NCBI GenBank assembly: GCA_963769665.1
Contig: CAVYMQ010000003.1
Span: 310,001-374,000 of the forward strand
Length of the DNA: 64,000 bases
Direction of reading: 5' to 3'
Source: JACCTU01 sp963769665
Lineage (GTDB): Bacteria; Actinomycetota; Thermoleophilia; Gaiellales; Gaiellaceae
Both the position numbers and the translations under genes were made by a program. Shown in pieces: positions 23,248 to 30,733 of the stretch; position 1 is the first letter of the stretch, and each line of letters starts with the position of its first letter. Below the pieces are notes generated by a model, which made no database searches, was not told the origin of the DNA, and worked only from the letters and a program-made list of their open reading frames with translations.

Positions 23248-23988
23248 GAAACCGCAATGGACGCGCTCGGAGACGGCACGCGTCGCCTGATCCTCGAACG
23301 ACTGAGGAGCGGCCCGCGGGCCGTGGGCGAGCTCGCTGCCGAGCTGCCGGTGAGCCGGCCCGCCGTCTCGCAGCATCTGCGCGTCCTGAAGGAGGCCGGG
23401 CTCGTGACCGAACGCAGGAACGGCACGCGCCGCCTCTACCGGGTCGACACCGACGGCCTGGCCGAGGTGCGCGACTATCTCGACAGCTTCTGGACCGACG
23501 TGCTGGCCGCCTTCGAGGCTGCTGCGGAGGCCGAGGCGGAGAAGGAGGGCGAAATGACGATGCACGCGACCGAGACCGACGCGATCCGTAAGACGGTGAC
23601 CGTCCCGCTGCCGGTGGAGAAGGCGTTCAACCTCTTCACCGCCGGGATCGACACGTGGTGGCCGTACGAGTCGCACTCGATCGGAAACGAGAAGACCGAG
23701 TCGGCGGTCTTCGACGTCGAGGCGAAGCGCCTGTACGAACGTCAGGCCGACGGGTCGGAGCACGACTGGGCCGACATCGTGGCCTGGGAGCCCCCGAACC
23801 GGTTCCTGCTCAACTGGCGCGTCAACCCGACGCGGCCCGCGACGGAGCTGGAGGTGCGGTTCGCCGCAGACGGCGACGCGACCCGCGTCGAGCTCGAGCA
23901 CCGCGGCTGGGAGAAGGCCGAAGACCGGACGAGCTACGACGAGGGCTGGGGCGTCGTGCTCGGCAAGCTCGTCGACGCCACGACCTAG
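23236..23988 (+). CDS. ArsR-type repressor fused to an SRPBCC (AHSA1-like) domain
   Basis: A 250-aa two-domain protein. Residues 1-95 are an ArsR winged helix: MDALGDGTRRLILERLRSG, AAELPVSRPAVSQHLRVLKEAGLV (recognition helix) and the wing RNGTRRLYRVD. A Glu/Ala-rich linker (EAAAEAEAEKEGE) leads to an SRPBCC domain of the AHSA1/activator-of-Hsp90 type (PLPVEKAFNLFT to TRVELEHRGWEKAED). In many genomes these are neighbouring genes; here they are one frame. AAGGAGG at 23542-23548 with ATG at 23554 could also start the SRPBCC part alone. The regulator probably represses itself through the two operators. No Cys metal site is visible. Confidence 0.92.
   Translation: MVTYETAMDALGDGTRRLILERLRSGPRAVGELAAELPVSRPAVSQHLRVLKEAGLVTERRNGTRRLYRVDTDGLAEVRDYLDSFWTDVLAAFEAAAEAEAEKEGEMTMHATETDAIRKTVTVPLPVEKAFNLFTAGIDTWWPYESHSIGNEKTESAVFDVEAKRLYERQADGSEHDWADIVAWEPPNRFLLNWRVNPTRPATELEVRFAADGDATRVELEHRGWEKAEDRTSYDEGWGVVLGKLVDATT
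23542..23556 (+). promoter_or_regulatory. Internal ribosome binding site and ATG inside the fusion gene
   Basis: AAGGAGG at 23542-23548, 5 nt, then ATG at 23554 lie exactly at the junction between the linker and the SRPBCC domain, in frame. Internal initiation would give a separate 144-aa SRPBCC protein. Confidence 0.6.
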
Positions 23989-24638
23989 GCCTGCTCGCGG
24001 AGCAGGGCTGCGACCTCGTCGTGGCCCTGCTCTTCCGCGATCGCGAGCGCGGTGCGACCGTCCTCGGTCGGCGGGTCGACCTCCGCGCCGTGGTCGAGCA
24101 GGCTGCGCGCCATCGCAGTGTCCCCGTTCTGCGCCGCGGCGTGGAGCGCCGTGAAGCCGCCGTTCTGGCGAGCGTTCGCGTCGGCGCCGGCGGCCAGCAA
24201 CAGGTGGACGACCTCGGCCGAGCCTCCCGCGGCGGCGCTGTGCAGCGGCGTGACGTTGCCGAACGTCGGCGAAACTCCATGGACGTCGGCGCCGTGCTCG
24301 ACGAGCAGGCTCGCGGTCCCGGGCTGTGCAAAGAACGCTGCGAAGTGGAGCGCGGTGGCGTCGTCTGGCGAGCGTGCGTCGACGAGCGACGGGTCGTCGT
24401 GGATCAGGTCGTGAAGCCGGTCGACGTCGCCGAGCGTCGCGGCCTCGAACGCGTCGAGCTCGGCGCGCGCCTCGCGAATCGCCGCCGTCGCTTCGTGCGC
24501 ACCGTGATAGCGCGAGAGCATGAGCGCGGACACGCCGTTCTCGTCGCGTGCGTCGGCGAAGCTCGGGTCGGCGGCGAGCAGCTCGCGCACGCGTGCCCCG
24601 TTTCCGTCCTTGATCGCCGCGAGGAGCTCCTCGTGCAC
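23985..24638 (-). CDS. Ankyrin-repeat protein
   Basis: A 217-aa cytoplasmic protein made almost wholly of ankyrin repeats. Repeats are clear in the second half: TALHFAAFFAQPGTASLLVEHGAD, TPLHSAAAGGSAEVVHLLLAAGAD, TALHAAAQNGDTAMARSLLDHGAE and TALAIAEEQGHDEVAALL. The first half has more divergent units. It is a protein-binding scaffold with an unknown partner. GTG at 24638 has TAGCCT 7 nt upstream. Its 3' end overlaps the convergent fusion gene by 4 nt. Confidence 0.92.
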   Translation of the reverse strand: MHEELLAAIKDGNGARVRELLAADPSFADARDENGVSALMLSRYHGAHEATAAIREARAELDAFEAATLGDVDRLHDLIHDDPSLVDARSPDDATALHFAAFFAQPGTASLLVEHGADVHGVSPTFGNVTPLHSAAAGGSAEVVHLLLAAGADANARQNGGFTALHAAAQNGDTAMARSLLDHGAEVDPPTEDGRTALAIAEEQGHDEVAALLREQA

Positions 24639-24645
24639 GGCTGGA

Positions 24646-24651
24646 AGGCTA
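24646..24651 (-). promoter_or_regulatory. Predicted -10 box of the ankyrin gene
   Basis: On the reverse strand TAGCCT ends 7 nt before the GTG start at 24638. It lies between the cofE stop and the ankyrin start, so the ankyrin gene need not be read from the F420 operon. Confidence 0.4.
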
Positions 24652-24656
24652 GTGGC

Positions 24657-25382
24657 TCACCAGCGAAACAGGTCGCGTTCCGCAGGCATCACGAGCTCGC
24701 TCGCCGTGCCCTCGCCCGCGACGTCGAGGCCGCGGACGACCGCCACGGGGATCCCGTCGGCCTTGCCCATCACGAGCTGGGCGGCACCGGCGAGCTCGTC
24801 TGCGACCGCGATCTGCGTCGACTTGAGCTCGTAGCCGATGCGATCGCGCGTGCCGCGGAGGTCTTCCATGACGCGGATGCCTGCTGCGCCGAGTGCGACG
24901 TCGACGGTCCCCTGGCGCCACGGGCGTCCGAACGAGTCGCTGACGATCACGCCGACGTTCGCGCCCGTGAGCTCGCGCACGCGTTCACGGATCTGCGCTG
25001 CGGACGCATCGGGGTCGAGGGGAAGCAGCACGAGCGTGCCCGGCTCCGGCGCGTTGGAGGCGTCGACGCCGGCCGAGGCGCAGATGAAGCCGTGGCGCGT
25101 CTCGACGATCAGCAGCGGCGGGCGGACGCGGACGATCTCGACCGCTTCCCGGAGGATCGCCTCGGTGCGGCGGGGATCCTCGCCTTCGCCCGCCAGCTCG
25201 AGCGCGCGCTCGGAGGGCTCGAGATCGTCCAACCTGACGACGCGCCCCTCGGCCTTGGACACCGCCTTCTGCGCGACCACGAGCACGTCTCCGTCCTCGA
25301 GCGTCACGCGGTCGGTGACGAGCGCGGCGAGGTCGTCGCCCTCGCGGATCTCGGGGAGACCCGTGACAGGGATGATCCTCAA
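24657..25382 (-). CDS. cofE: Coenzyme F420-0:L-glutamate ligase
   Basis: A 241-aa protein of the CofE/FbiB N-terminal family. It shows PEIREGDDLAALV, GDVLVVAQKAVSKAEGR (GTP/metal-binding loop), VSDSFGRPWRQGTVDVALGAAGI, the most diagnostic run, and a C-terminal VMGKADGIPVAVVRG. It adds the first glutamates to F420-0 using GTP. Unlike mycobacterial FbiB it has no nitroreductase-like FMN domain, so dehydro-F420 reduction must be encoded elsewhere. The ATG at 25382 overlaps the npdG stop by 4 nt. Last gene of the F420 operon. Confidence 0.95.
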   Translation of the reverse strand: MRIIPVTGLPEIREGDDLAALVTDRVTLEDGDVLVVAQKAVSKAEGRVVRLDDLEPSERALELAGEGEDPRRTEAILREAVEIVRVRPPLLIVETRHGFICASAGVDASNAPEPGTLVLLPLDPDASAAQIRERVRELTGANVGVIVSDSFGRPWRQGTVDVALGAAGIRVMEDLRGTRDRIGYELKSTQIAVADELAGAAQLVMGKADGIPVAVVRGLDVAGEGTASELVMPAERDLFRW

Positions 25383-25960
25383 ATGCCGGTGAGCCGGATC
25401 CCGGCGTGCGCCTTGTAGCGCTTGTTGACCGCGACGATCACGCCCGTCAGCCCCTCGAGCGCGCGCGCGTTGCGGAGCTTGCCGGCATCGATCGCGCTGC
25501 CGCCCACGGCGCGGCCTGCGAGCTCGAGCGCGAGCGCCTTGGCGTCGTCGTCGTCGCCGCAGACGAGTGCGTCCTGCTCTTCGCCGATCGTGCTCGCCGC
25601 AACGGTGTGCAGCCCCGCGGTGACGGGCGCGTCGAGCTGCTCGGCGATCCGCTCGGCGAGCGAGCGCTCGCCCTTCACGGTGAGCTCGCTCGCAACCGAG
25701 AGCACGGGCGTCGTGCCGATCGCAGCGCGAAGCTCGCGCGCAATGTCGACTAGGCCGTCGGCGTCGCAGGCAAGCACCACCAGGTCGACGCCTGCAACGG
25801 AGTCGGCATTGCTCGCGCCCTCCACACCGAGCTCTGCACCGGCGGCCCGTCCGCGCTCTGCGTCGCGCGAGCCGATGACGACCTCGTCACCCTGCGCCGC
25901 GAGCCGGCGTGCGAGCGCGGTGCCGAACTTCCCCGTCCCCCCGACGATCGCGACCTTCAC
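25379..25960 (-). CDS. npdG: F420H2:NADP oxidoreductase (NpdG-like)
   Basis: A 193-aa Rossmann protein of the NADPH-dependent F420 reductase family. VAIVGGTGKFGTALARRLAAQGDEVVIGSRD is the NADP-binding start, with SRD giving the 2'-phosphate contact; VVLACDADGLVDIA follows, and the C-terminal DAGKLRNARALEGLTGVIVAVNKRYKAHAGIRLTG is highly typical. It transfers hydride between NADPH and F420. The GTG start at 25960 overlaps the cofD stop (GTGA). Its place inside the cof operon supports the assignment. Confidence 0.92.
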   Translation of the reverse strand: MKVAIVGGTGKFGTALARRLAAQGDEVVIGSRDAERGRAAGAELGVEGASNADSVAGVDLVVLACDADGLVDIARELRAAIGTTPVLSVASELTVKGERSLAERIAEQLDAPVTAGLHTVAASTIGEEQDALVCGDDDDAKALALELAGRAVGGSAIDAGKLRNARALEGLTGVIVAVNKRYKAHAGIRLTGI

Positions 25961-26868
25961 GCGGCGAGCACCGCCTCGGCCAGGCGCCGGCTGGCGTCGG
26001 CGTCGGACATCAGCGTCTTCGTGATGACGGGGCGCACGGCCAGATTCTCCACGTCGTGGGCGTCGGCCTCGTCGAGAACGAGCGCATCGATTAACCCGGC
26101 GTAGCAGGAGGCGACGTGCGCGGGGCTCGTCCCGCCCGCGAGCCGGGCCAGCATGCGGTCGGCCGGGCCCTTCACCGCGCGACCCCCGATCAGCGGGCTG
26201 ACGGCCACGACCGGTGCGGTGCGCGAGCGCAATGCAGCCTCGAGCTCGGCGACGGCGAGGATCGGGCCGATGCTGACGTAGGGGTTGCTCGGGGCGATCA
26301 GGATCAGCTCGGCATCGCGAAGCGCCTCCACCGTTCCCGGCGCGGGCGTCGCGGCGTCCGCGCCGACGTAGCGGACGGCGTCGACCTCGTCGCGGTGCCC
26401 GCGCGCGACGAACCACTCCTGGAAGTGGAAGCTGCCCGCCGGTGTGTCCAGCCAGGTGCGCAGCTCGTCGTCGGTGGCCGGGAGCAGCGTCAGCTCGAGG
26501 CCTGCGCGCTCGACGAGCTGCGCGGTGACCGCGGAGAGCGGCGTGCCACCGCGGAGCAACTCCGTGCGCACGAGGTGCAGGCCGAGGTCGCGGTCGCCGA
26601 GCCGGAACCAGTCGGCACCGCCGAACGCGGCGGCCGACTCGAGCGCGTGCCAGCTCTCGTCGGCACGACCCCAGCCGCGCTCCTCGTCGGAGAGGCCGGC
26701 AAGCGCGTAGAGGATGCTGTCGAGGTCCGGTGAGACGTGCAGGCCAAGGATCTCGAGGTCGTCGCCGACGTTCCCGATCACGGTGAGCTCGGCGGGATCG
26801 ACGACGTCGAGGAGGCCGCGGAGGAAGCGCGCCCCACCGACGCCGCCGCTGAGGACCGTGACCCTCAC
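25957..26868 (-). CDS. cofD: 2-phospho-L-lactate/phosphoenolpyruvate transferase
   Basis: A 303-aa CofD/FbiA protein. LSGGVGGARFLRGL is the nucleotide-binding loop, followed by VIGNVGDDLEILGLHVSPDLDSILYALAG and GLHLVRTELLRGGTPLSAVT; IAPSNPYVSIGPIL and AVSPLIGGRAVKGPADRML are further family blocks. It joins the 2-phospholactyl or phosphoenolpyruvyl moiety from the CofC product to FO, giving (dehydro)F420-0. GTG at 26868 overlaps the cofC stop by 4 nt and its own stop overlaps npdG. Confidence 0.96.
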   Translation of the reverse strand: MRVTVLSGGVGGARFLRGLLDVVDPAELTVIGNVGDDLEILGLHVSPDLDSILYALAGLSDEERGWGRADESWHALESAAAFGGADWFRLGDRDLGLHLVRTELLRGGTPLSAVTAQLVERAGLELTLLPATDDELRTWLDTPAGSFHFQEWFVARGHRDEVDAVRYVGADAATPAPGTVEALRDAELILIAPSNPYVSIGPILAVAELEAALRSRTAPVVAVSPLIGGRAVKGPADRMLARLAGGTSPAHVASCYAGLIDALVLDEADAHDVENLAVRPVITKTLMSDADASRRLAEAVLAA

Positions 26869-27452
26869 CGCGCGCGTGCGGCCAGCGTCCGTGGTCCGAC
26901 GCGAAGCTCGAGCCGATCGAGGTCGGCCAGCGAGTCGACGTCGTCGGCCAGGTTCGGGATCGCCGCGGGGACGACGTCGGCGCCGATCGTGTGCGCGTGC
27001 ATGCGGAAGCGCGCGGCGCTTCCCGGTCCGTAGAGCGGCGCGAACAGCGCCGGCGCGGAGAGGCCGAGCGCATTCGTCGTGCCGTCACTCGCCGCGACGT
27101 AGGCGAGCCCGTGCTCGGGCGTCGCCGCCTCGAGCGAGCGCAGGTCACGCGGGACGACGCACGGGACGTCGGCGTTCACGACGAGCACCGGACCGACGAC
27201 GTTCCGCAGCGCGGCGGCGACGGCGGCGCCCTGACCGCTGCCCGGGTCGTCCATGACCTCGGCGTCGTGCTCGGCCGCGATGCCGGCGGCTTCGGCGTCG
27301 GGCGTGACGACGACGGTCGTCCCGACGCCGCGACAGGCGGCGAGGACGTCGGCGAGCATGGCAAGGGCGAGCGCGTGGCGCTCATCGTCGGGGAGGGAGC
27401 CGAGCCGCTGCTTGCCACCCGCCCCGCGGAAGGGAACGACGATCGCGGCCAT
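26865..27452 (-). CDS. cofC: 2-phospholactate/phosphoenolpyruvate guanylyltransferase
   Basis: A 195-aa nucleotidyltransferase of the CofC/FbiD family. IVVPFRGAGGKQRLGSLPDDERHALALAMLADVL contains the P-loop-like Lys/Arg motif, MDDPGSGQGAAVAAAL and VVNADVPCVVPRDL the metal and guanine-binding region, and GTTNALGLSAP and FRMHAHTIGADV the C-terminal family signature. It activates PEP or 2-phospholactate with GTP for CofD. First gene of the operon; ATG at 27452. The divergent polX start is only 20 bp away, so both promoters overlap or reach into the opposite gene. Confidence 0.94.
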   Translation of the reverse strand: MAAIVVPFRGAGGKQRLGSLPDDERHALALAMLADVLAACRGVGTTVVVTPDAEAAGIAAEHDAEVMDDPGSGQGAAVAAALRNVVGPVLVVNADVPCVVPRDLRSLEAATPEHGLAYVAASDGTTNALGLSAPALFAPLYGPGSAARFRMHAHTIGADVVPAAIPNLADDVDSLADLDRLELRVGPRTLAARAR

Positions 27453-27472
27453 CGCTCGTGGACACTATCCGC

Positions 27473-29096
27473 GTGGACAACGCAGAGATCGCTGCGCAGC
27501 TCGAGGCGTTCGCCGCGTTGCTCGAGCTGAACGGCGCGAGCTACTACACCGCGCGTGCCTATCGACGGGCCGCGGAGCTGATCCGCGACACGCGGGCGCC
27601 GGTCGCGGAGCTCGTCGAACAGGGCCGCGTACGGGAACTGCGGGGGATCGGGCCCGGGATCGAGACGCGGCTTCGGGAGCTCGTCGAGACGGGCGAACTC
27701 GAGGAGCTCCGGGAGCTGCAGGAGACGCTGATGCCGGAGCTCGTGGGGCTCGGCCAGCTCCTCGGCGTCGGCCCGAAGCGGATGCGCGAGCTCGCGCAGG
27801 CGCTCGATGTGCGGACGACGGACGAGTTCCGAACGGCCGTCACCGAGGGGCGGCTGCTCTCGGTACCGGGGGTCGGCCCGAAGACCGAGGCGAAGCTCCG
27901 TGCCGGCCTCGAGCACGCGGGGAAGCCGAAGCCGCGCCGTGGGTTGCTCCTCAACCGCGCGTGGGCGCTCGCGGCCGGGGTGGCCGAGGCACTGGGCGGA
28001 GAGGTCGCGGGCGATCCGCGGCGGTGGAAGGACTCGAGCGAGGACTTCGCCGTCGTCGTCGCGTCGGACGAGCCCGCGACGATGCTCGAAGCCTTCGAGG
28101 CGCTCACGCAGATCGTCTCGGTCGTCGAGCGTGACGAGCGGCGCGCGATCGGCGTCACCGTCGAAGGGGTGCCCGTGGAGCTCGTCGTCCCGCCGACGGA
28201 GTCCTTTGGGACGGCGCTCGTGCGCGCGACCGGATCAGCCGAGTACGTCCGCGCCCTGGAGCCGCTGCCGGACGCCGGCGATGAAGAGGGCGTGTACGCC
28301 GCGCTCGGCGTGCCCTGGTGCCCACCCGAGCTGCGCGAGCGTCCGCACCGTGACGAGCCGCCGCCCTTCCTGCTCCGGCTCGACGATGTGCGCGGCGACC
28401 TGCACGTGCACACGACGTGGTCGGACGGCAAGGCGAGCGTGCTCGAGATGGGCGAGGCTGCGATCGCGCTCGGCTACGAGTACGTCGCGATCTGCGACCA
28501 CACGACGAACGTGCGCGTCGTCCCTGGCCTCGATGCGGACGCGGTGCGACGTCAAGGCGAGGAGATCGCGGAGGCCAACGAGCGGCTGGCTCCGTTCCGA
28601 GTTCTGCGCGGAATCGAGTGCGACATCCTCCCCGACGGCTCGTTCGATCTGCCCGACGACGTGCTCGCAGAGCTCGACTGGTTGCAGCTTTCGCTTCATG
28701 CGGGCCAGCGCCAGTCGGCGTCTGAGCTGACGCGGAAGGTGACGGAGGCGATGCGCCACCCGGCGGTTCGCTGCCTGTCGCATCCGACCGGGCGGCTGAT
28801 CAACCACCGTCCGCCGAACGCGCTCGACATCGAGCGTGCGATCGAGGTCGCGCTGGAGGAAGGCGTCGCGCTCGAGGTGAACGGGCTGCCGCCCAGGCTC
28901 GACCTGCGCGACGAGCACGTGCGCCTCGCGGTCGAGGCGGGTGCGCAGATCTGCGTCAACACGGACGCGCACTCGGTACAGAGCCTCGGGAACATGCGGC
29001 TCGCGGTCGCAACGGCCCGGCGCGGCTTGGCGCAGCTCGGGGACGTGGCTGAACACGAAGCCGCTCGACCAGGTGCTCGCACTGCGGAAGCGCTAG
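27473..29096 (+). CDS. polX: PolX-PHP protein with degenerate polymerase site; apparent C-terminal frameshift
   Basis: About 540 aa if one base is removed. The layout is that of bacterial PolX: N-terminal 8-kDa-like region (LEAFAALLELNGASYYTARAYRRAAELIR), two HhH motifs (GIGPGIETRL, VPGVGPKTEAKL), a palm remnant, and a C-terminal PHP domain (GDLHVHTTWSDGKASVLEM, ICDHTT, GIECDILPDGS, SHPTGRLI, NTDAH). The PHP metal ligands look intact, but the palm motifs GDxD and VDL have become SEDFAVV and PVELVV. At 29047-29048 an extra G shifts the frame; in the other frame the expected ending LNTKPLDQVLALRKR then TAG (29094-29096) follows. Without the shift the frame runs on to 29455. GTG at 27473 fits homologues. 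Confidence 0.85.
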
Positions 29097-29181
29097 CGGC
29101 GCGCTCGCCGGGGAACGATCGTCACGAAGCCGTCACGGCCCGGCACAGACACGGCACGAACGCGGGGGTACCGTCAGCGCC

Positions 29182-29237
29182 GGGAGGCGGGTGGATCACC
29201 ATTCCCCACCCCAAGGGGTGGGGAGGCGGGTGGATCA
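29182..29237. repeat. 17-bp direct repeat flanking a perfect hairpin
   Basis: A 17-bp sequence beginning GGGAGGCGGGTGG occurs at 29182-29198 and again at 29221-29237. Between them CCCCACCCC-AA-GGGGTGGGG (29204-29223) is a perfect 9-bp inverted repeat, extended by a T-A pair. It lies between the convergent polX and 93-aa genes and overlaps the end of the latter by three bases, so it may serve as a two-way terminator. Confidence 0.75.
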
Positions 29238-29516
29238 GGATGGGCCCGTTTGGCCCTGGCCTGACGTCGACCACTCCGCGAGGTCGTACCAGTGGGTCTC
29301 GCGCAACGCCGCCGCGACGCCCGGGTCGGTGTGCTCGCCGTAGAAGACGTGGCGCTCGAGGTCGCAGCAGATCGCGACCGTGTCCTGCGAGACGTCACCG
29401 ATGTCGACGACGGCCTCGCTCGGCAGCTTCGCCTCGGCGAGCGTGTAGTGCTTGAACTGGAGCTCGGGTGCGAGCTCCATCAGGCGCGGCCAGTCCGGGC
29501 AGGTGCGGGAGCTCAT
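29235..29516 (-). CDS. Small hypothetical protein in the wzt operon
   Basis: A 93-aa soluble protein from ATG at 29516, overlapping the wzt stop by 4 nt (ATGA). It reads naturally: CPDWPRLMELAPELQFKHYTLAEAKLP, then VVDIGDVSQDTVAICCDLERHVFYGEHTDPGVAAALRETHWYDLAEW. CDLERHVFYGEHTDP suggests an acidic and His-containing turn, but I know no motif for it. Translational coupling places it with hemE, hemH and wzt. Function unknown. Confidence 0.65.
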   Translation of the reverse strand: MSSRTCPDWPRLMELAPELQFKHYTLAEAKLPSEAVVDIGDVSQDTVAICCDLERHVFYGEHTDPGVAAALRETHWYDLAEWSTSGQGQTGPS

Positions 29517-30733
29517 AGGGAGTGGAGTTCGGCAGGCGCGCCGATCTCCCTCGTCCAGCGCCCCTCGAGCCTCACGAGCCCGGCGTCGCGCTCCTGCGGG
29601 ATCACGTAGAGCCGCAGCGCGTCGTCGAGCCAGTGGTACAGGTGCAGGCCGTCCGCCGAGACGAGCCCGAAGCGGAGCTTGAAGCGCCCCTCGGCGAGCG
29701 GCAGCTCGTCGACGTCGAAGCGGAAGAGCTGCTCGCCTGCACCGTCCCAACCCAGGACGGAGGTGTCGTGCGAGCCGCCGGCGATCAACGCGCCGCCCCA
29801 CTCGCGCAGCTCGAACTGGAGCTGCGGCGGTGGAACCGAACTGTCGGAAACGACGCGCAGGCGAACGGTCAGCTGCTCGCCTGCGACGAACTGCATCCTC
29901 TCCTCACCGTCCGCTCCCTGGAGCGAGACCTCGGTGATGCGCGCCTCCCCGCTCCCCCACTCGGTGAGCCCGGCGCCACGTTCCGCGGGGTTGCGATCCT
30001 CAGCGAGGTGCGAGCGGTAACGGAGGATCGCCTCGTGCGTCGGGCCGTCGAAGTCGACCATCCCGTCGCGAAGCAGGACCGCGCGCTCGCAGAGACGCTC
30101 CACCGACGCAGCGTCGTGCGAGACGAACACGATCGTGCCGCCGCGCTGCTTGAACTGCGAGATCCGGCCGAAGCACTTGCGCTGGAACTCCTCGTCGCCG
30201 ACGGCAAAGATTTCGTCGAGGAGCAGCACGTCGGCGTCCACGTGCGCGGCGACCGCGAAGCCGAGCCGCATGTACATCCCCGCCGAATAGGTGCGCACCG
30301 GCAGGTCGACGTAGTGGCCGATGCCGGCGAACTCGACGATCTCGTCCATCCGCTCGCGGATCTCGGCGCGGGACAACCCGTGCAGCGCGCCGTTCAGAAA
30401 GACGTTCTCGCGGCCCGTGAACTCCGGGTGGAACCCCGCGCCGAGCTCGAGCAGCGAGGCGACGCGTCCGCCGACCTCCACGCGGCCGATGCTGGGTTTG
30501 ATGATCCCGCCGATCAGCTTGAGCAGCGTTGTCTTGCCGGAGCCGTTTCGCCCGACCAGCCCCACCGCCTCGCCGGGCTCGACCGAGAGCATCACTCCGG
30601 AGAGCGCCCAGACGTCTTCGCCACGTCCGCGACCACGCGTGACGATCAGCTCCTTGAGCGTCCGGGCATCTTTGGGGTAGACGCGAAAGCGGCGCGAGAC
30701 CTCGTCGATGCGGATCTCGCCGGGGCGGATCAC
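29513..30733 (-). CDS. wzt: Polysaccharide ABC exporter ATPase with Wzt-type C-terminal domain
   Basis: A 406-aa ATPase of the Wzt/TagH type. Walker A is VGRNGSGKTTLLKLIGG, the signature TYSAGMYMRLGFAVAAH, Walker B VLLLDEIFAVGDEEFQ and the switch His FVSHDAASV. Residues about 255-406 form a beta-rich extension (GEARITEVSLQGADG through FRFDVDELPLAEGRFKLRFGL) typical of Wzt C-terminal carbohydrate-binding domains, which recognise the capped end of the exported glycan. GTG at 30733 overlaps the hemH stop (GTGA). Its permease partner wzm is at 33289-34086, separated by the heme genes and one hypothetical gene. Confidence 0.93.
   Translation of the reverse strand: MIRPGEIRIDEVSRRFRVYPKDARTLKELIVTRGRGRGEDVWALSGVMLSVEPGEAVGLVGRNGSGKTTLLKLIGGIIKPSIGRVEVGGRVASLLELGAGFHPEFTGRENVFLNGALHGLSRAEIRERMDEIVEFAGIGHYVDLPVRTYSAGMYMRLGFAVAAHVDADVLLLDEIFAVGDEEFQRKCFGRISQFKQRGGTIVFVSHDAASVERLCERAVLLRDGMVDFDGPTHEAILRYRSHLAEDRNPAERGAGLTEWGSGEARITEVSLQGADGEERMQFVAGEQLTVRLRVVSDSSVPPPQLQFELREWGGALIAGGSHDTSVLGWDGAGEQLFRFDVDELPLAEGRFKLRFGLVSADGLHLYHWLDDALRLYVIPQERDAGLVRLEGRWTREIGAPAELHSL

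Noticed and set aside
29097..29455. Real C-terminal extension of PolX up to 29455
   Set aside because: After 29047 the sequence lacks homology and becomes low-complexity, while the alternative frame gives the normal family ending at 29096.
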